From the NCBI GenBank assembly GCA_903821875.1, contig CAIJMU010000085.1, forward strand, positions 1 through 38,801: a stretch of 38,801 nucleotides of DNA, read 5' to 3'. The notes below the pieces were generated by a model, which was not told where the DNA came from, made no database searches, and saw only the letters and a list, made by a program, of their open reading frames with translations. Origin of the DNA: an uncultured Spirochaetota bacterium. Its GTDB lineage: Bacteria; Spirochaetota; Spirochaetia; Treponematales; Rectinemataceae. Both the position numbers and the translations under genes were made by a program. Each line of letters starts with the position of its first letter. Positions within the stretch are counted from its first letter, which is position 1. Of this stretch, positions 32,668 through 38,801 are shown in pieces.

Positions 32668-33390
32668 CTACTTGGCGAGACCACTGGCCTTGATGAAAAT
32701 CACGCGGTCACGTGCGAGCTTGGCCCAATCACTCTGCGGCCACTGGGCGGAAATCTTCTCGTAGTTGCCAACCGCTCCCACGAAATCCTTGGCTTCCTCG
32801 GCGAGGCGCCCCAAGGCAAACCACGCATGCGCCGCACCTGCAGCCGTCTTGGAATAACGGTCAAGGAAGGATTTGTAGTACTCCTTGGCCTTGTCATTGG
32901 CACCTCGTTCTTCGGCTGCCATTGCTGCATTCTGCAGGGCTACTGGAGCGAAGAAGGCCTTGGGCATGATTGACGAGGCTTGGATCCAGGCTTTCTCTGC
33001 CTGCTCCCACTCTTTCTTGTCGCCTGCAACTGCTGCCTTGACGCTGAGCGCCTGCTGGGCCTGGAGGCTTTTCGGATATTTGGCGATGATGGAATCTGCA
33101 GAACTCAGCATCGACTTCTCGAGCTCTGCCTTTTTAGTGGCATCGGTCTCGGAACCCCAGGCACTTGAGTCGGTGGAAAGCTTGTCCATGACCAAGGCTG
33201 CTTTCCTGGCCGCGGAATCGTTGGCCGTAGTCACGATCGCTATTACCGCTATTGCTGCGACGAGGACACCGGCGAAGGCGAGGATGGCTACCCTCGCCCT
33301 CCGCAGAAAGGCAGAAACCCTGTGCGAAAGGCTCTTGGGGGCTTCTTTGCGGACGCCTTCCTTTGGCGCGCCGTGCAGGACAGTATCCAT
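32668..33390 (-). CDS. Membrane-anchored TPR-like protein
   Basis: 240 residues: a basic cytoplasmic N-terminus of about 35 residues, a membrane helix ('AILAFAGVLVAAIAVIAIV', about 35-53) and a periplasmic helical domain with TPR-like repeats ('AEKAWIQASSIMPKAFFAPVAL', 'AWFALGRLAEEAKDFVGAVGNYEKI', then 'QWPQSDWAKLARDRVIFI'). The layout recalls YfgM/BamD-like helper proteins, without enough similarity to name it. The ATG is three bases after the stop of the sigma-54 activator gene, with AAGGAG and a 7-base spacer, so it is translated from the same message. A strong terminator follows. Why a transcription factor should be coupled to this protein is unclear. Confidence 0.8.
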   Translation of the reverse strand: MDTVLHGAPKEGVRKEAPKSLSHRVSAFLRRARVAILAFAGVLVAAIAVIAIVTTANDSAARKAALVMDKLSTDSSAWGSETDATKKAELEKSMLSSADSIIAKYPKSLQAQQALSVKAAVAGDKKEWEQAEKAWIQASSIMPKAFFAPVALQNAAMAAEERGANDKAKEYYKSFLDRYSKTAAGAAHAWFALGRLAEEAKDFVGAVGNYEKISAQWPQSDWAKLARDRVIFIKASGLAK

Positions 33391-33393
33391 GAA

Positions 33394-34905
33394 TCACTCC
33401 TTGGTGTTGGTTATCGCGAGTTCCTTGATGAGGCGGGAAAGATAGGTTCTTTGGATATCGAGGACCCGTGCGGCTTCGGTCTGGTTCCACCGGGATTCCT
33501 CAAGGGCTTTCTTAATGAAGTGGCGCTTGAAATTCGTAAGGCCTTCCTTGAGGCTCTTTCCTACGAATTCATCCGTCTGGCCTGCCCCTGGACCTAGCAG
33601 GAGATCCGAGATGCCAATCCGCTGTTCACGAGAGATTACGACAGCCCGTTCTATCGCGTTTTCCAACTCCCGTATGTTTCCCGGCCACGAGTAGGAGAGC
33701 ATCATTCCCATGGCAGAATCGGTAAATCCAAGAAGTTTCTTGTTCATTTCACGGCACGATCGCCTGAAAAAGAACTCAGCCAGCGCGGAAATGTCTTCCT
33801 TGCGCTGCCGGAGCGGGGGAACATAGATCGGGAGCACGTTGAGGCGATAGTACAGGTCTGAGCGGAACTCGCCCTTTTCGACCTGTGTTTCAATATCCTT
33901 GTTGGTCGCCGCGACAATGCGGACATCGGCGTGGACACTCTCGCTTGCCCCGACCCGCTCGAAGGATTTTTCCTGGAGCACACGGAGGAGCTTGGCCTGG
34001 AGGCGAAGAGAAACATCGCCGATCTCGTCGAGAAAGATGGTTCCTCCGTCAGCGAGTTCGAATCGTCCCCTCCGGTTGGCGATGGCATCTGTAAAAGCGC
34101 CCTTAACATGGCCAAAGAGTTCGCTTTCAAGCAGACCTTCGGGCAGGGCAGCGCAGTTCACCCTGACAAAGGGCGCGTTCTTGCGGTCCGAGCGGAGATG
34201 GATCTGCTCTGCGAAAAGTTCCTTGCCAACACCGCTTTCGCCCAGGATAAGGACCGACGACTCTGTCCTCGCAATACGGTCAAGAAGATCGATCTTTTCC
34301 TTCATGAGCGGGCTTTCGACTACCATGGTGTGCCAGCCCTGCCCCGCCTGAACCTGGTCGCGGAGTAGACGGATCTCATTATGGGCAAACTCAAGATAAC
34401 GGGCGTTCTGTATGGCCAGCGCGGATTGTATGGAAAAGGCCTGAAGCCAATCCAGGTCGTCCTGAGTGAAGTACTTATTGCTCTTCTTGTTGATTATCTC
34501 GATGACCCCGATGGTCTCGTCTCGGAGTCGCATCGGAACAGCGAGGATCGAGTAGGTGGGAAAGCCGATGCTTTTTGAAATCTCGGGGAAAAACCGGGAG
34601 TCCTTCTCAACATCGTTCACGATGAGGGCCTGGCCATGGAGGGCGACCCAACCTGCGATCCCCTCACCGGGATTGAGCGTAAAGTTCGCTACCTCGGGAC
34701 CCTTCGGGCCGAGGGCAATCTCGAAGCGAAGCTTTCCCGAACCTGGATCGTGGAGGACCAGTGAAGAAGCCTCGCCTTCCACAAGGCGAGTTGCTGATTC
34801 GAGGATGTAGGTCAGGAGCTTGCGTGGATCCCCATAATTGGAATTTATTACCGCGCTGACTTCGACGAGAGTCTCGAATTTCTTGGGGTCAATATAACCG
34901 AGCAC
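33394..34905 (-). CDS. GAF-domain sigma-54-dependent transcriptional activator
   Basis: 503 residues. A GAF sensor domain (about 10-170) is followed by the AAA+ domain with Walker A GESGVGKE at 222-229, the sigma-54 contact loop at 269-274 reading GAFTDA instead of GAFTGA, Walker B FLDEIG at 291-296, and 'LYYRLNVLPIYVPPLRQRKEDI'. A Fis-type helix-turn-helix closes the protein ('NQTEAARVLDIQRTYLSRLIKEL'). It activates RNA polymerase carrying sigma-54 in response to a small ligand or redox state bound by GAF, in the manner of NifA or NorR. The start is GTG 34905 with AGGGGA about 6 bases upstream. The membrane TPR-like gene follows three bases after its stop. No -24/-12 promoter was found in the window. 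Confidence 0.93.
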   Translation of the reverse strand: MLGYIDPKKFETLVEVSAVINSNYGDPRKLLTYILESATRLVEGEASSLVLHDPGSGKLRFEIALGPKGPEVANFTLNPGEGIAGWVALHGQALIVNDVEKDSRFFPEISKSIGFPTYSILAVPMRLRDETIGVIEIINKKSNKYFTQDDLDWLQAFSIQSALAIQNARYLEFAHNEIRLLRDQVQAGQGWHTMVVESPLMKEKIDLLDRIARTESSVLILGESGVGKELFAEQIHLRSDRKNAPFVRVNCAALPEGLLESELFGHVKGAFTDAIANRRGRFELADGGTIFLDEIGDVSLRLQAKLLRVLQEKSFERVGASESVHADVRIVAATNKDIETQVEKGEFRSDLYYRLNVLPIYVPPLRQRKEDISALAEFFFRRSCREMNKKLLGFTDSAMGMMLSYSWPGNIRELENAIERAVVISREQRIGISDLLLGPGAGQTDEFVGKSLKEGLTNFKRHFIKKALEESRWNQTEAARVLDIQRTYLSRLIKELAITNTKE

Positions 34906-34959
34906 CGTCGTCCCCTAGTGCCTCCCCCGTGCCAATGCCCGAGGGTGTGAGAGGAATGC

Positions 34960-34988
34960 GTCGCCCCGCCATTGGCAGGCGGGACGAC
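34960..34988 (-). terminator. Hairpin after cmk/rpsA, possible weak terminator
   Basis: On the minus strand, GTCGTCCCGCC pairs with GGCGGGGCGAC (one G-U pair) around a 7-base loop, four bases after the S1 stop codon. No T tract follows, so it may act as a 3' end barrier or attenuator before the sigma-54 activator gene rather than a full terminator. Confidence 0.5.
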
Positions 34989-34992
34989 ATGA

Positions 34993-37353
34993 TTAGCCGT
35001 TCTGCCGGGATTTGATGAGATCGCCGAGCGTATAGCCGTCTGAACCGTCATCCTGTTGCATGAAGCGGGACATTTCCTCGCTCTGCTGGCGCCGCATGAG
35101 ATCCCGGATCGAAAGCCCGAGTTTCTGACGATCAAGGCTGAGTTCGACAACCAAGGCCTTTACGGGCATCCCGACAGTGAAACGCTTGAGCGCGTCATCG
35201 TAGGGTTCGTTCTTGTCCTCGGAGAGATCCTGCTTCTTGATGAGGCCCTCGATATCTCCCTGCACCTTGATAAATACACCGAAATCAGTAACCGAGGAGA
35301 CAACTCCCTCGACAGGTGAACCCACCCGGAAAGCCTTCGCAAAGCTCTTCCACGGATCCTCGGAAAGCTGCTTCATGCCAAGCCTGATGTTTCGGTCCTC
35401 GGCATCGCTTTCGATGACCATGACCTCGACCTGCTGCCCAACCTCAAGTTCGGAACCGGGATTCTTGACATGCTTTGTCCAGGAGATATCGTCAGCATGG
35501 AGGAATCCATCGATGCCCTCTTCGAGCTCGACAAAGGCACCGGCGGCGGTGAGCTTGACGACTGGCCGCGTGACGCGCATTCCGACAGGGTACTTCACAG
35601 AGACCTGATCCCAGGGATTGTCCTGGACCTGTTTGAGACCGAGGGAAACCTTGCCCGCCTGCAGGTCGTAGTTGAGGACCATGCAATCGACCTTGTCGCC
35701 GATCTGGATCATTTCCTCCGGCTTGCGGATCTTACGAACCCAGGAGAACTCGGAAATATGGGCCAGACCCTCGATACCTTCCTCGAGTTCAATGAAGGCG
35801 CCATAGTCGGCGAGCTTGGTTACGGTGCCATGGACCACGTCGCTGACATGGTAACGCTCTTCGAAGGTCGACCATGGGTCTGCCTGGAAGTGCTTGAGGG
35901 AAAGGTTGATCCGCTTTTCCTCGGGCTCCATCCTGATGACCTTGAGTTCGATCTCCTGGCCTTTCTTGACAAAGTCCTTGGGACGCGTTACGTGGCCCCA
36001 GCTCATGTCGTTGATGTGGAGGAGGCCGTCAAAACCACCGAGATCGATGAAGGCACCGAAGCTCGTAAAGCTCTTTACAACGCCCATGATCGTGTCGCCG
36101 ATCTGGGTGTTCTGGAAGAAGGTTTCGCGCCGAGCCTCGATATCCTCCTCAAGCCACTTGCGGCGATTGAGGACGATATTGACCTTTCGGTCTGAATATA
36201 GCCTTTCAAGATAGAACAGGGCCTTGAGGCCGATGAGTTTTTCGGGTTTTTCGATCCGCTGGATATCCGCCTTGGAAGCAGGAAGGAACCCTCGGAGCTG
36301 GTGACCAAGGTTGACATCGTAGCCACCCTTGATCTCTTTCTCGATGAGGCCCTCGAGGGGGAGATGATCCTTGAAGGCATTGGAAACCTGCCTCCAATAC
36401 ACCTTCTCGTCGGCCTTTTTTTTCGAGACGACGATCTCACCGTTCCGCGCTTCCTTTTTGACGAGGATGACGCTGACGATGTCACCGATGACCGGAGGCT
36501 GCTCGCCGAACTCGATGATCGGGATCTTGCCTTCGGACTTGTAGCCGACATCGATGAAAATAAAATCGCGCGTAACCTGGACTACGTGTCCCTCGACCAG
36601 GTCGCCCTCCTCAAGACCCTCGAGGCTCTTGAGGTACTGCTCCTGCAATTGTGTCTGGAAGTCATCCTTAGAGGGATTAGTAACTTCCTTCGCCACTTCC
36701 TTCACGCCCATTGTGCACCCTTTGCGCAGAATTTGTCCGTATACTTTCTCATAAACTTCCTGCAAGGTCAAGCCCGAAGAATCAATGATGACTGCGCCAG
36801 GAGCCACCCTGAGCGCCCCGACTGGCTTGTTGCGGTCGATTTCATCGCGCATCGCGATGTTGGCAGCGACAGCCTCAAGATCATCACCACAGGTTCCCTC
36901 GGCCAGCCGACGGAGTGCCCGGGCTTCCGGGCTTGCGTCGAGGAAGAACTTCACCTCCGCATCGGGGAAGACCACGGTGGTCATGTCGCGTCCTTCAACC
37001 ACCGAGTCACCGGCACCAGCAATCTCATGCACGAGGGCATTGACGATGGTCCTGATGCCGGGTATGGCCGAGACCTGTGCAACCAGGGCATCCACCGTGG
37101 GGCTATGGAGGAGATCTTCCACATCCTCTCCGTCAATGCAGAGACGCCCCTTGTGGTAGCTGATAGTGGCGGCGCAGGCCAGCGAGATCAGGACTTCCGG
37201 ATCCTCGGGACCCAGACCGGCACGCTGGCCGATCACGGTGATAGCTCTGTAGAGATTGCCCGAGTTTACGTAGGCAAAGCCGAGGCCGGTGGCGAGCATG
37301 CGGGCTATGGTGCTCTTTCCCGAGCCAGCCGGGCCATCGATTGCTACTACCAT
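34993..37353 (-). CDS. cmk-rpsA: Cytidylate kinase fused to ribosomal protein S1
   Basis: 786 residues. Residues 1 to about 212 are CMP kinase: P-loop GPAGSGKS at 7-14, 'YVNSGNLYRAI', 'VVEGRDMTTVVFPDAEVKFFLDAS' and 'RDEIDRNK'. Residues about 215-786 are S1 with six OB-fold repeats; the last four are clear ('GDTIMGVVKSFTSFGAFIDLGGFDGLLHI', 'VVHGTVTKLADYGAFIELEEGIEGLAHI' and two more). Cmk phosphorylates CMP and dCMP; S1 unwinds and docks mRNA on the 30S subunit. The genes are neighbours in many bacteria and, as I recall, fused in treponemes. At the junction, ATG 36711 (Met215) has AAAGGG with a 6-base spacer, so free S1 of about 572 residues may also be made. ATG 37353 has AAGGA three bases upstream. 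Confidence 0.93.
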   Translation of the reverse strand: MVVAIDGPAGSGKSTIARMLATGLGFAYVNSGNLYRAITVIGQRAGLGPEDPEVLISLACAATISYHKGRLCIDGEDVEDLLHSPTVDALVAQVSAIPGIRTIVNALVHEIAGAGDSVVEGRDMTTVVFPDAEVKFFLDASPEARALRRLAEGTCGDDLEAVAANIAMRDEIDRNKPVGALRVAPGAVIIDSSGLTLQEVYEKVYGQILRKGCTMGVKEVAKEVTNPSKDDFQTQLQEQYLKSLEGLEEGDLVEGHVVQVTRDFIFIDVGYKSEGKIPIIEFGEQPPVIGDIVSVILVKKEARNGEIVVSKKKADEKVYWRQVSNAFKDHLPLEGLIEKEIKGGYDVNLGHQLRGFLPASKADIQRIEKPEKLIGLKALFYLERLYSDRKVNIVLNRRKWLEEDIEARRETFFQNTQIGDTIMGVVKSFTSFGAFIDLGGFDGLLHINDMSWGHVTRPKDFVKKGQEIELKVIRMEPEEKRINLSLKHFQADPWSTFEERYHVSDVVHGTVTKLADYGAFIELEEGIEGLAHISEFSWVRKIRKPEEMIQIGDKVDCMVLNYDLQAGKVSLGLKQVQDNPWDQVSVKYPVGMRVTRPVVKLTAAGAFVELEEGIDGFLHADDISWTKHVKNPGSELEVGQQVEVMVIESDAEDRNIRLGMKQLSEDPWKSFAKAFRVGSPVEGVVSSVTDFGVFIKVQGDIEGLIKKQDLSEDKNEPYDDALKRFTVGMPVKALVVELSLDRQKLGLSIRDLMRRQQSEEMSRFMQQDDGSDGYTLGDLIKSRQNG

Positions 37354-37359
37354 GATCCT

Positions 37360-38112
37360 TTAGTCCTTGGCTGGGGGACAGAGCCCGGAAATTTCATCGG
37401 GCGTCAGCTCCCGGAAAGCGCCTTCTTCCATGTCCCCCATGAGGACTGGACCGATCCTGACACGGGTGAGGCTTTCGACGTGAACCATCCTGGACTCGAA
37501 AACCCGGCGTATTTCCCTGTTCTTGCCCTCAACGAGGACAATCCGGGCAACACGGGGAGCGATGAGCCTTGCCTTTTCAGCCTGATACCGGACTCCCTCC
37601 GCGACAAGACCACGCTCGAACTCGGCAAGAAGCTGTCGCGGGATGTCCTGGCCTGAGCGGACTTCGTATTCCTTTTCTATGCCACTTGAGGGATGGCCGA
37701 CCTTTGCGGCGAAATCGCCGTCGTTGGTGAACAGCAGGAGCCCCTGCGACCACTGGTCGAGGCGACCGATGTTGTAGAGGCGCTCCGGGTACCGGGCCTG
37801 GATGAGGGCTGCCGCCAGAGGTCTGCCCTCAGGGTCAGACATCGATGCAACATAGCCGCGCGGCTTGTTCAGGACCACATAGCGCGTAACCGACTCCGCC
37901 TCGATTCGCTTTCCATCGAGGGTTACTTCATCCTTGGGCCCAACCCTGGTTGCAAGATCTACAACTGTTTGGCCATTGATGGCGATCCTTCCATCAAGGA
38001 TCATTCGTTCGGCAGCTCGGCGCGAGGCCACGCCGGTACGGGCAATCCAGGCATTGATCCGCGTCGCAGCGGGTTCCACAGCCCTCGGGGCATCAGCTTC
38101 CGGGATCGGCAT
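37360..38112 (-). CDS. rluB: RsuA/RluB-family pseudouridine synthase
   Basis: About 250 residues. An N-terminal S4 domain ('RINAWIARTGVASRRAAERMILDGRIAINGQTV') is followed by the RsuA-type catalytic domain with 'YVVLNKPRGYVASMSDPEGRPLAAALI', the motif GRLDQWSQGLLLFTNDGD carrying the catalytic Asp, and 'EGKNREIRRVFE'. RluB modifies U2605 of 23S rRNA and RluE or RsuA act at other sites; the RluB label follows from the S4 domain and the scpB neighbourhood. I place the start at ATG 38112, which has GAGGAG with a 7-base spacer and lies inside the 3' end of scpB (20-bp overlap). The open frame to 38274 is Ser-rich shadow. It ends six bases before cmk/rpsA. Confidence 0.9.
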   Translation of the reverse strand: MPIPEADAPRAVEPAATRINAWIARTGVASRRAAERMILDGRIAINGQTVVDLATRVGPKDEVTLDGKRIEAESVTRYVVLNKPRGYVASMSDPEGRPLAAALIQARYPERLYNIGRLDQWSQGLLLFTNDGDFAAKVGHPSSGIEKEYEVRSGQDIPRQLLAEFERGLVAEGVRYQAEKARLIAPRVARIVLVEGKNREIRRVFESRMVHVESLTRVRIGPVLMGDMEEGAFRELTPDEISGLCPPAKD

Positions 38113-38656
38113 CGCCTGGCTCCTCAAAACGGTCGCGCTCGAGCTCGTCGAGGCGTGGAAGGTCGGCGATGGATCCGAGCCTGAAGTACTTGAGGAACTC
38201 CCTGGTGGTTCCATACTGGACTGGCTTGCCCGGAACGTCCTTCTTGCCAACTTCCTTGACGAATTCCTTCTCAAGGAGAAAACGGATCATGCCATCAGCA
38301 GAAACACCCCTGATCGCCTCCACCTCGGCCCGTGTTACAGGCTGGGAATAGGCTACGATTGAGAGGGTTTCGAGGGCGGCCCGGGATAGACGTGAGTCTG
38401 CCTTCTTGCCGTAACGGTCCTTGAGACTGGCCCAGAGATCTGCCTTGGGAGCCATGATCCACCCGCCGCCCGACTTCACGAGCTCCAGTCCCTGGGCTGG
38501 AGAGGAAAGCTCCTCGGCAAGGACCTCGATCGCACTCTCTATGACTTCCCGGGCAAGCCCTGTGGCACGGGACAGTGCTGCCTCATCCATTGGTTCCGAT
38601 TCGAGGAACAGCACGGTCTGGACGAGGGCTGCCTCTTTTTCAAGCCTGGCTTCCAT
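38093..38656 (-). CDS. scpB: Segregation and condensation protein B
   Basis: 187 residues with the two winged-helix domains of ScpB. Recognisable parts are 'VQTVLFLESEPMDEAALSRATG', 'GLELVKSGGGWIMAPKADLWASLKDRYGKK', the core 'LSRAALETLSIVAYSQPVTRAEVEAIRGVSADGMIRFLLEKEFVKEVGKKDVPGKPVQYGTT' and 'FLKYFRLGSIADLPRL'. ScpB dimers bind ScpA and SMC to form bacterial condensin on the nucleoid. The start overlaps the end of scpA by 17 bases, and the 3' end overlaps rluB by 20 bases. This scpA-scpB-rluB order is common in bacteria. Confidence 0.95.
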   Translation of the reverse strand: MEARLEKEAALVQTVLFLESEPMDEAALSRATGLAREVIESAIEVLAEELSSPAQGLELVKSGGGWIMAPKADLWASLKDRYGKKADSRLSRAALETLSIVAYSQPVTRAEVEAIRGVSADGMIRFLLEKEFVKEVGKKDVPGKPVQYGTTREFLKYFRLGSIADLPRLDELERDRFEEPGDADPGS

Positions 38657-38801
38657 CGTGGGTCTCCGTCCTTCGTTTGATGCGGATGTCGCCGAACAGG
38701 CGGTGTTGGAGGATTGTGATCATCCGGAACTTCACTGCCTCCAGCATTGCGAGAAAGGCGCAGGCGACATCCATGGTGGAATGCGGCCGTGTAATAAGGT
38801 C
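38640..38801 (-). CDS. scpA: Segregation and condensation protein A, C-terminal fragment
   Basis: Only the last 53 residues lie inside the window; the frame is open to the right edge. The visible peptide contains 'MDVACAFLAMLEAVKFRMIT' followed by 'LFGDIRIKRR', which matches the C-terminal winged helix of the ScpA kleisin that contacts the SMC head. The stop TGA (38640-38642) lies inside scpB. It belongs at the head of the scpA-scpB-rluB-cmk/rpsA operon as far as can be seen. Confidence 0.82.
   Translation of the reverse strand, partial: DLITRPHSTMDVACAFLAMLEAVKFRMITILQHRLFGDIRIKRRTETHDGSQA

Noticed and set aside
36301-37656. 451-codon open frame on the plus strand opposite cmk/rpsA and rluB
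   Set aside because: It crosses the boundary of two certain genes in antisense; its length is explained by GC-biased codon use on the other strand.
1-38801. CRISPR arrays, prophage genes, toxin-antitoxin pairs or a complete insertion sequence
   Set aside because: No direct repeat arrays with spacers, phage structural genes, toxin-antitoxin pairs or transposase frames were found on either strand.

Overview
The window reads as a stretch of bacterial chromosome, GC-rich and almost fully coding, most likely from the Spirochaetota (Treponema/Spirochaeta/Rectinema side). The basis for that placement is indirect: an mreB-mreC-mreD-mrdA-rodA block in the treponemal order, a cytidylate kinase fused to ribosomal protein S1, a DUF3187 protein, a CHASE2 adenylate cyclase, a degenerate receiver-PilZ protein and a spirochaete-style lipobox. 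No rRNA gene, prophage, CRISPR array or complete insertion sequence is visible. The only mobile-looking DNA is a 192-bp MITE-like element.

Layout. 1-3.8 kb: tail of an ABC-F ATPase overlapping an SrkA-like kinase, a MITE-like inverted repeat, a DUF1456 protein, a tRNA-Gly(UCC) with its own promoter and terminator, and a secreted helical/TPR protein. 3.4-5.5 kb, minus strand: secreted protein, receiver-PilZ protein, ArsR-type regulator. 5.7-9.1 kb: mfd. 9.2-9.9 kb, minus: SatP-type acetate transporter. 9.9-10.5 kb: gene-free region holding two related hairpin elements, the second lying in the probable leader of glycyl-tRNA synthetase (10.5-11.9 kb). 12.0-13.3 kb: a small membrane protein gene with a near-consensus promoter, converging on an RluA-type pseudouridine synthase. 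13.4-18.5 kb, plus: B12-type radical SAM protein, NUDIX hydrolase, long-form RsmH, then an ABC-2 exporter pair. 18.6-20.1 kb: YbaK-type deacylase and DUF3187 protein from a near-consensus promoter. 20.2-29.3 kb: elongasome operon (membrane TPR protein, mreBCD, mrdA, rodA) ending in a fused TIGR03960/DUF2344 radical SAM protein. 29.5-34.9 kb, minus: CHASE2 cyclase with a lipoprotein downstream, and a GAF sigma-54 activator with a membrane TPR-like protein downstream. 35.0-38.8 kb, minus: scpA-scpB-rluB-cmk/rpsA in one tight operon.

Functional themes are cell elongation (MreBCD, PBP2, RodA), translation and RNA modification (GlyRS, tRNA-Gly, RluA, RluB, RsmH, YbaK, S1), chromosome maintenance (Mfd, ScpAB) and signalling (receiver-PilZ, cyclase, sigma-54 activator). 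The items most worth following are the paired structured elements upstream of glyS, the cmk-rpsA fusion with a well-formed internal start for S1, the CX4CX2C radical SAM protein overlapping NUDIX and RsmH genes, the ArsR protein with an alpha3N-like cysteine set, and the MITE.
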